This document shows positions 14,834 to 18,673 of a stretch of DNA of 18,673 bases, one piece after another; within the stretch, counting starts at the first letter, position 1, and every line of letters starts with the position of its first letter. The stretch is taken from positions 1 to 18,673 of the forward strand of contig JAQVBA010000018.1 of NCBI GenBank assembly GCA_028690555.1, in the 5' to 3' direction. The position numbers and the translations under genes were made by a program. The stretch is from Acholeplasmataceae bacterium (GTDB lineage Bacteria; Bacillota_I; Bacilli_A; Acholeplasmatales; Acholeplasmataceae). The notes beneath the pieces are model-generated. The model was not told the origin of the DNA, did no database searches, and was given only the letters and a program-made list of their open reading frames with translations.

Positions 14834-15888
14834 CTGTTTTCCTCCTTCAATGATTGTATGATCTTTGGATTAAGTGTCTTTAACACTTTAAATAGCATCT
14901 TTTTAGCAGCATCTAAATCGGATAAATCCATCATTGCTGCTGTGGAATGAATATACCTAGCGGGTAGACCAATGGTTGTTGCTAAAACACCATCATTTAA
15001 ATCATAAGCTTTTGCAGCATCCGTGCCACCTAAACTCATAAAGTATTGATAAGGGATTTTATGTTTACTTGCAAGTTTCGTAAAGAAATCTAATAAACTT
15101 TTTTGCATCACATTTTTGGGATCATACATCCGAATCAAAAAGCCTTTACCAAGTCCACCTAAAGCATTTTTATCTAAGGCATCATTCACTGGTGATGCAT
15201 CTAATGCGATAAAAACATCTGGTTTAAATAGATTCGTTGCAGTTTCAGCACCGCGTAATCCAATTTCTTCTTGGACGGTTGCACCAATAACTAAAGTGTA
15301 AGGTAATTCTAGTTTATCAAATGCTTTAATGGCTTCAAGTGCTAATCCACAACCATACCGATTATCAATCGATTTAGAAATCACACGCTTTTTATCATAG
15401 GTGTAACTAAATGGATTATCAAATAAAACCATGTTTCCAAGTTCAACACCAAAAGCTTTGGCTTCTTCTTTACTTCGTGCACCGATATCTAAGATCAAAT
15501 CTTCAATTTTGGTATTTTGTTCTTTCTTTAAATGTGGAGGTATCGCTCCAACAATGCCTTTAATGACACCATTTTTTGTATAAACATTTAAGACTTGTGA
15601 AATGAAAACTTCGCCGTTAAGTCCACCTGTATTAATGATTTTTAGCATCCCTAAATCGGTAATCCCAACGACCATTAACCCCACTTCATCCATATGACCT
15701 GCAACCATCACAACCGGTGCGTTCTCATCTTTTGCTTTTTTAACCGCAAAAATTGAACCTAAACGATCTTCTTTAATCGTATAAGATGGATATTTACTCA
15801 TAAAAGCTTTCATATAGTGTCTAATTCTAAATTCGTAGCCTGAAGTTCCTGCTAAATCAAATAAGTCTTTATAAATTTTATTCAACAT
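14830..15888 (-). CDS. M42 family metallo-aminopeptidase, second copy
   Basis: 352 residues, paralogous to the protein at 2343-3410. Metal ligands and catalytic residues are kept: GHMDEVG (His65, Asp67), SIDNRYGC, QEEIGLRGAE, ALDASP and YIHSTAAM. It should be an active cytosolic oligomeric aminopeptidase. Compared with the other copy it has a shorter N terminus and differs in the loop after ALDAS, so the two may prefer different peptide ends. AAAGGTG lies 7 bases before the ATG. It overlaps trmB by 11 bases upstream and the reductase gene by 4 downstream, placing it mid-operon. Confidence 0.93.
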   Translation of the reverse strand: MLNKIYKDLFDLAGTSGYEFRIRHYMKAFMSKYPSYTIKEDRLGSIFAVKKAKDENAPVVMVAGHMDEVGLMVVGITDLGMLKIINTGGLNGEVFISQVLNVYTKNGVIKGIVGAIPPHLKKEQNTKIEDLILDIGARSKEEAKAFGVELGNMVLFDNPFSYTYDKKRVISKSIDNRYGCGLALEAIKAFDKLELPYTLVIGATVQEEIGLRGAETATNLFKPDVFIALDASPVNDALDKNALGGLGKGFLIRMYDPKNVMQKSLLDFFTKLASKHKIPYQYFMSLGGTDAAKAYDLNDGVLATTIGLPARYIHSTAAMMDLSDLDAAKKMLFKVLKTLNPKIIQSLKEENR

Positions 15889-16483
15889 GTTCTTTCACCT
15901 TTCCAGTCCATTGATAAATCGGTCCAAAAGGACGCTTTTTTTCTTCGTATTCAGTCATATGATTTGAAACTTCTAAATTTCGGTTAATTTCAATCGTATC
16001 AAAATAAGTTTCTAAATCGATTAAGCTCTCATCAAAAAAATCTTTATGATCTGTTCGAAATTGTAGGAATCCATCTTTTTCTAAGAGCATTTGATACATT
16101 CTTAAAAACTTTGGAAATGTTAATCTTCGTTTATGATGCTTCGCTTTTGGCCAAGGATCACTAAAATTCAAATAAATCCCTTGGATTGAATGTTCAAAAA
16201 AATAATCGAGCACATGATTTGCATCACCTAAAATAATCGTTAGATGATCCAATTTTTGATCGACTTTTTTTTCAACAATGCGGTAACATACATTCATGTT
16301 CACTTCAAGTGCAATATAATGATTGGATGGATAAGAAGCGGCTAAAGATGTAATAAATTGGCCTTTGCCACTGCCAATTTCTAAATACACAGGTTTTTTT
16401 GTCTCAATTTTTTCTAGATCAGTGATCACACCTAAAGTATTTAGCATCTCTAAATTCACGTACTTTAATTTTTTTTGACGCAT
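15878..16483 (-). CDS. trmB: tRNA (guanine-N7-)-methyltransferase
   Basis: 201 residues. It transfers a methyl group from SAM to N7 of G46 in the tRNA variable loop. The SAM-binding motif is YLEIGSGKGQF (about 33-43), followed by the acidic YIALEV, and the signature NFSDPWPKAKHHKRRLT is complete. The N terminus (MRQKKLKY) is normal for the family, so the start is probably right even though no ribosome site is visible. Instead a long hairpin lies between it and ptsH. It overlaps the next gene by 11 bases. Confidence 0.94.
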   Translation of the reverse strand: MRQKKLKYVNLEMLNTLGVITDLEKIETKKPVYLEIGSGKGQFITSLAASYPSNHYIALEVNMNVCYRIVEKKVDQKLDHLTIILGDANHVLDYFFEHSIQGIYLNFSDPWPKAKHHKRRLTFPKFLRMYQMLLEKDGFLQFRTDHKDFFDESLIDLETYFDTIEINRNLEVSNHMTEYEEKKRPFGPIYQWTGKVKEHVE

Positions 16484-16495
16484 CGACTTAAATGA

Positions 16496-16523
16496 AAGAA
16501 ATGGTAGAAATCCACCACTTCTT
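16496..16523 (-). terminator. Long hairpin between ptsH and trmB, possible partial terminator
   Basis: Arms 16523-16511 and 16508-16496 give 13 pairs with two G-T pairs around a 2-base gap (effectively 12 bp with a 4-base loop). A broken T-rich run (TCATTT) follows rather than a clean one. It begins 5 bases after the ptsH stop. Since trmB has no other visible promoter, it more likely reduces than ends transcription, or protects the 3' end of a ptsH message. Confidence 0.55.
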
Positions 16524-16528
16524 TATCA

Positions 16529-16798
16529 TTAAATGATTTGGCCTAAATTTTCACTGACAATAAAGTCTGTCAGTTGTGCTAAAGCTTTTTCTGCATCGCT
16601 ACCCATCACAGTAAGTACAACTTCTTCACCTTTGTAAATCCCTAATGACATTAATCCCATAATTGATTTTAAATTGATTGTTTTTCCTAAAGCAGTTAAA
16701 TCAATATCGGAATGAAATGACATCGCTAGATTGACTAGTCTTGTTGCAGGTCTTGCATGTATACCATATTCTGATGTAATTAAAAACTTTTGTTCCAT
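16529..16798 (-). CDS. ptsH: Phosphocarrier protein HPr
   Basis: 89 residues. HPr passes phosphate from enzyme I to the sugar-specific PTS EIIA proteins. The active-site motif GIHARPATRLV has the phosphorylatable His14. The regulatory motif NLKSIMGLMSLGI has Ser45 (Ser46 in usual numbering), the target of HPr kinase in Bacillota, so carbon-catabolite signalling is possible. AAGGAG lies 7 bases before the ATG. The ptsI (enzyme I) gene often found next to ptsH is absent here. The partner is instead the EIIB-like membrane protein gene, which ends 1 base upstream. Confidence 0.97.
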   Translation of the reverse strand: MEQKFLITSEYGIHARPATRLVNLAMSFHSDIDLTALGKTINLKSIMGLMSLGIYKGEEVVLTVMGSDAEKALAQLTDFIVSENLGQII

Positions 16799-16799
16799 G

Positions 16800-17156
16800 T
16801 TAATTCTCCTTTGTTTTATCTTCGAGATAATGACACATATCCTCTGGATAATATCTCACGAAGAGCGTTATTTCTTTTCCCTTCACTGCTGCAGGGAATC
16901 CTGTTTCAGTCAATTTTTCACGTTTCACTTGTTTAAGTGACGAAACTAATACTTTTAATCGTTGATGCTCAAGACTTACAGATTTCACATTTGATCCACC
17001 TAAAGCTTGGTATAATTTTTCAGCAATTTCAGGATTAAATGGTTTTTTAGGTTCAGTCCATCTTTTTTTCTTAATAAAAATCATTAAAAATATGAAGAAA
17101 ATTAAAAATAAGATTGCAAATAATATAATTGAGTAGACATAGCTTGGTAAATTCAT
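16800..17156 (-). CDS. Membrane-anchored PTS EIIB-like protein lacking the phosphorylated cysteine
   Basis: 118 residues. One membrane helix (~7-28) is followed by a basic KKKR boundary and a cytosolic domain. PEIAEKLYQALGG, NVKSVSLEHQRLKV and ETGFPAAVKGKEITLFV align by eye with the glucose-type EIIB fold, whose core reads GGxxNIxxxxxCxTRLR. At the phosphorylated cysteine this protein has Glu63, although the neighbouring Arg-Leu is kept. It therefore cannot carry phosphate in the usual way and may be a binding or regulatory remnant. It sits 1 base upstream of ptsH and shares its promoter. I set the start at 17156 (GGAGG 6 bases upstream) because the earlier ATG at 17174 is at or before the predicted transcription start. 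The EIIB relation is by motif and needs a profile search. Confidence 0.75.
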   Translation of the reverse strand: MNLPSYVYSIILFAILFLIFFIFLMIFIKKKRWTEPKKPFNPEIAEKLYQALGGSNVKSVSLEHQRLKVLVSSLKQVKREKLTETGFPAAVKGKEITLFVRYYPEDMCHYLEDKTKEN

Positions 17157-17178
17157 GTTTGTTCCTCCATACATAACG

Positions 17179-17208
17179 ATTATATCAGTTTTTTTGAAAT
17201 GATTTCAA
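17179..17208 (-). promoter_or_regulatory. Promoter of the EIIB-like/ptsH/trmB unit
   Basis: Minus-strand TTGAAA (17208-17203), an 18-base spacer and perfect TATAAT (17184-17179). The -35 follows directly on the queA stop codon. The start is near 17172, which places the first ATG of the frame outside the message. An AAATGAT/ATCATTT dyad lies over the queA stop and -35, but no T-run follows it. Confidence 0.75.
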
Positions 17209-18228
17209 TCATTTAATAAACATCGCATCTCCAAAGGAGAAAAACCGATAATCTTTCTTCACAGCTTCTTCATATGCTTTTAAAATAAAATCTCTATTTG
17301 CTAATGCTGAAACGAGCATTAATAATGTTGATTTGGGTAAATGAAAATTGGTAATTAAAGCATCAAATGCTTTAAACTTATATCCTGGATAAATAAAGAT
17401 TTTGGTTTCAAATATCCCAGCATGAAACCCGTCATCATAATTGCTTTCTAAAGTTCTCACAGACGTTGTGCCAACAGATACAATCCGTTTGTTTTCCTTT
17501 TTTGCGAGATTGAGTCTTTCTGCGGATGCTTTCGTGATTTCATAGGTTTCTTCATGCATGTGATGATCTTCAATGAAATCTGCAGAAACAGGTTTAAATG
17601 TTCCAAGACCCACATGCAGTGTGATTGGAATAATCTCTGTGCCTTTTTGTTTAATTTCTTCTAATAATTCTTTTGTAAAATGCAATCCTGCCGTAGGTGC
17701 AGCTGCACTTTTAGGATCTTTGGCGTAAACGGTTTGATATCGATCATTTTCTCTAATCTTTTCAGTGATATAAGGAGGAAGTGGCATCTCACCTAATGCT
17801 TCGAGTTGCTCAATTAAGATGCCATCATAGGATAGCTTAAAATCTCTTAATCCTTCTTCTTTGATGCCAACACATTCTAATTTTATTCTTCCACCCACAT
17901 CAATGATTGTTCCTAATTTAACCCGTCTTGCAGGTTTGGTCATCGCTTCCCAAATGTCTTTTTTTAATTCTTTTAGTAAAAGCACTTCAATCAGTGCATC
18001 CGTATCTTTTTTAACACCTAAAAGACGTGCAGGAATGACTTTAGTATCATTGATGACTAAGACATCATTCTTACCTAATTCATCTTTAATTTCATGAAAT
18101 ATATGATGCGTAATTGCTCCATGTTCTCGTTCCAAAATCATCAGTTTCGAATGATCTCTTTTTTCAGATGGGTGTTGCGCAATCATATGTTTTGGTAAAT
18201 CGTAATCAAAATCACTAACTTTTATCAT
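17209..18228 (-). CDS. queA: S-adenosylmethionine:tRNA ribosyltransferase-isomerase
   Basis: 339 residues. It moves the ribosyl part of SAM onto preQ1 in tRNA to make epoxyqueuosine. The typical start FDYDLPKHMIAQHP, LPPYI, AAPTAGLHFT and HVGLGTFKPV are present, as are TSVRTLES and FHLPKSTLLMLV. Length is normal. The frame may begin one codon earlier at TTG; I use ATG 18228, 7 bases after AAGGGG. The start overlaps the ruvB end by 14 bases, the common ruvB-queA arrangement. Confidence 0.96.
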   Translation of the reverse strand: MIKVSDFDYDLPKHMIAQHPSEKRDHSKLMILEREHGAITHHIFHEIKDELGKNDVLVINDTKVIPARLLGVKKDTDALIEVLLLKELKKDIWEAMTKPARRVKLGTIIDVGGRIKLECVGIKEEGLRDFKLSYDGILIEQLEALGEMPLPPYITEKIRENDRYQTVYAKDPKSAAAPTAGLHFTKELLEEIKQKGTEIIPITLHVGLGTFKPVSADFIEDHHMHEETYEITKASAERLNLAKKENKRIVSVGTTSVRTLESNYDDGFHAGIFETKIFIYPGYKFKAFDALITNFHLPKSTLLMLVSALANRDFILKAYEEAVKKDYRFFSFGDAMFIK

Positions 18229-18673
18229 CAAATAACCCCTTATAATATGTAATACCTAATGACTGATATGCTTTTTCTGTAGCCATTCTTCCGCGTGCTG
18301 TTCGTTTAATATAGCCTTCTTGTAAAAGATAAGGCTCATAAACATCTTCAACGGTTGTAATTTCTTCAGAAATGGTTGCAGCAATCGATTCTAAACCTAC
18401 GGGCCCTCCTGAGAAACGTTCAATAATAGCTCTTAGATACCTATAATCTGTATGATCTAACCCATTATGATCAATCCCTAATTTGGATAACGCATGATCG
18501 GTAATATTTTTGGTGATGATCCCATCACCCATGATTTCAGCGAAATCCCTCACGCGTCTAAATAAACGATTGGCAATTCTTGGTGTTCCTCGACTTCTTT
18601 TTGCTAAAGACATAACCGCATCTTCAGCAATCTCGTGTTGATAGACTCTAGATGTCCGTCTCACGATATTTTG
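18215..18673 (-). CDS. ruvB: Holliday junction branch-migration helicase RuvB, 3' part
   Basis: The C-terminal ~152 residues of RuvB; the gene runs off the window at its 5' end, so the ATPase motifs are not seen. RuvB is the hexameric motor that drives branch migration with RuvA. Visible parts are QNIVRRTSR, the lid region AKRSRGTPRIANRLFRRVRD and the C-terminal winged-helix DNA-binding domain with FSGGPVGLESIA, PYLLQEGYIKRTARGR and AYQSLGI. The GTG at 18664 is an internal codon, not a start. It overlaps queA. Confidence 0.95.
   Translation of the reverse strand, partial: QNIVRRTSRVYQHEIAEDAVMSLAKRSRGTPRIANRLFRRVRDFAEIMGDGIITKNITDHALSKLGIDHNGLDHTDYRYLRAIIERFSGGPVGLESIAATISEEITTVEDVYEPYLLQEGYIKRTARGRMATEKAYQSLGITYYKGLFDDKS

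Noticed and set aside
16800..17174. YajC-like preprotein translocase subunit
   Set aside because: The small one-helix protein after queA looked like YajC by position and size, but the cytosolic part reads as EIIB (ALGG, NVKSV, RL) and not as YajC.
18215..18664. Complete 149-residue protein starting at GTG 18664
   Set aside because: The frame stays open to the window edge with RuvB sequence (QNIV) upstream of the GTG, so this is a truncated ruvB.
1..18673. CRISPR arrays, insertion sequences, tRNA or rRNA genes, phage genes
   Set aside because: I saw no regularly spaced direct repeats, transposase motifs, cloverleaf sequences or phage proteins.

Overview
The window is a compact, AT-rich stretch of bacterial chromosome with every supported gene on the minus strand, so transcription runs from high to low coordinates. 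TGA closes several conserved proteins exactly where their families end (QueA, the second M42 peptidase, PepP) and tryptophan is TGG, so the standard code applies rather than the mycoplasma code. Low G+C, Bacillota-type promoters and GGAGG ribosome sites, HPr with a regulatory serine, an ECF-type pantothenate transporter and an infC-rpmI-rplT operon together suggest a low-GC Bacillota. An Acholeplasma-like mollicute is my best guess, but that is inference.

Layout in transcription order: (1) 18673-13994: 3' part of ruvB, queA, then a promoter and a membrane-anchored, cysteine-less PTS EIIB-like protein, HPr (ptsH), trmB, an M42 aminopeptidase and an aldo/keto reductase, ending in a terminator. 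(2) 13983-12358: promoter, pantothenate ECF S-component (panT-like), type III pantothenate kinase (coaX), terminator. (3) 12346-9369: promoter, phosphoglucomutase/phosphomannomutase, Xaa-Pro aminopeptidase, terminator. (4) 9318-6701: four overlapping genes of unknown purpose: a secreted beta-rich protein, a membrane-anchored exported protein, a short ABC ATPase and a six-helix permease. (5) 6689-5161: consensus promoter, long structured leader with a terminator/antiterminator (L20-leader type), infC starting at AUU, rpmI, rplT with an unusual C-terminal extension, strong terminator. (6) 5158-3651: a 485-residue multi-pass membrane protein of unknown function. (7) 3633-3450: an independent promoter and a strongly folded RNA of about 148 nt with a 10-bp closing helix and U-tract, resembling 6S RNA in outline but not identified. 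(8) 3410-105: a second M42 aminopeptidase, terminator, then a copper-exporting P1B-ATPase with its own promoter.

Most of the window is housekeeping: translation, tRNA modification and methylation, recombination, sugar-phosphate and coenzyme A metabolism, peptide turnover and copper export. The parts that known families do not explain well are the folded RNA at 3450-3598, the four-gene ABC unit at 6701-9318, the catalytically dead-looking EIIB domain next to HPr, the L20 tail, and the 485-residue membrane protein. Terminators often overlap stop codons and the next promoter follows at once, so several longest-ORF starts lie upstream of, or inside, the promoter and were moved downstream.
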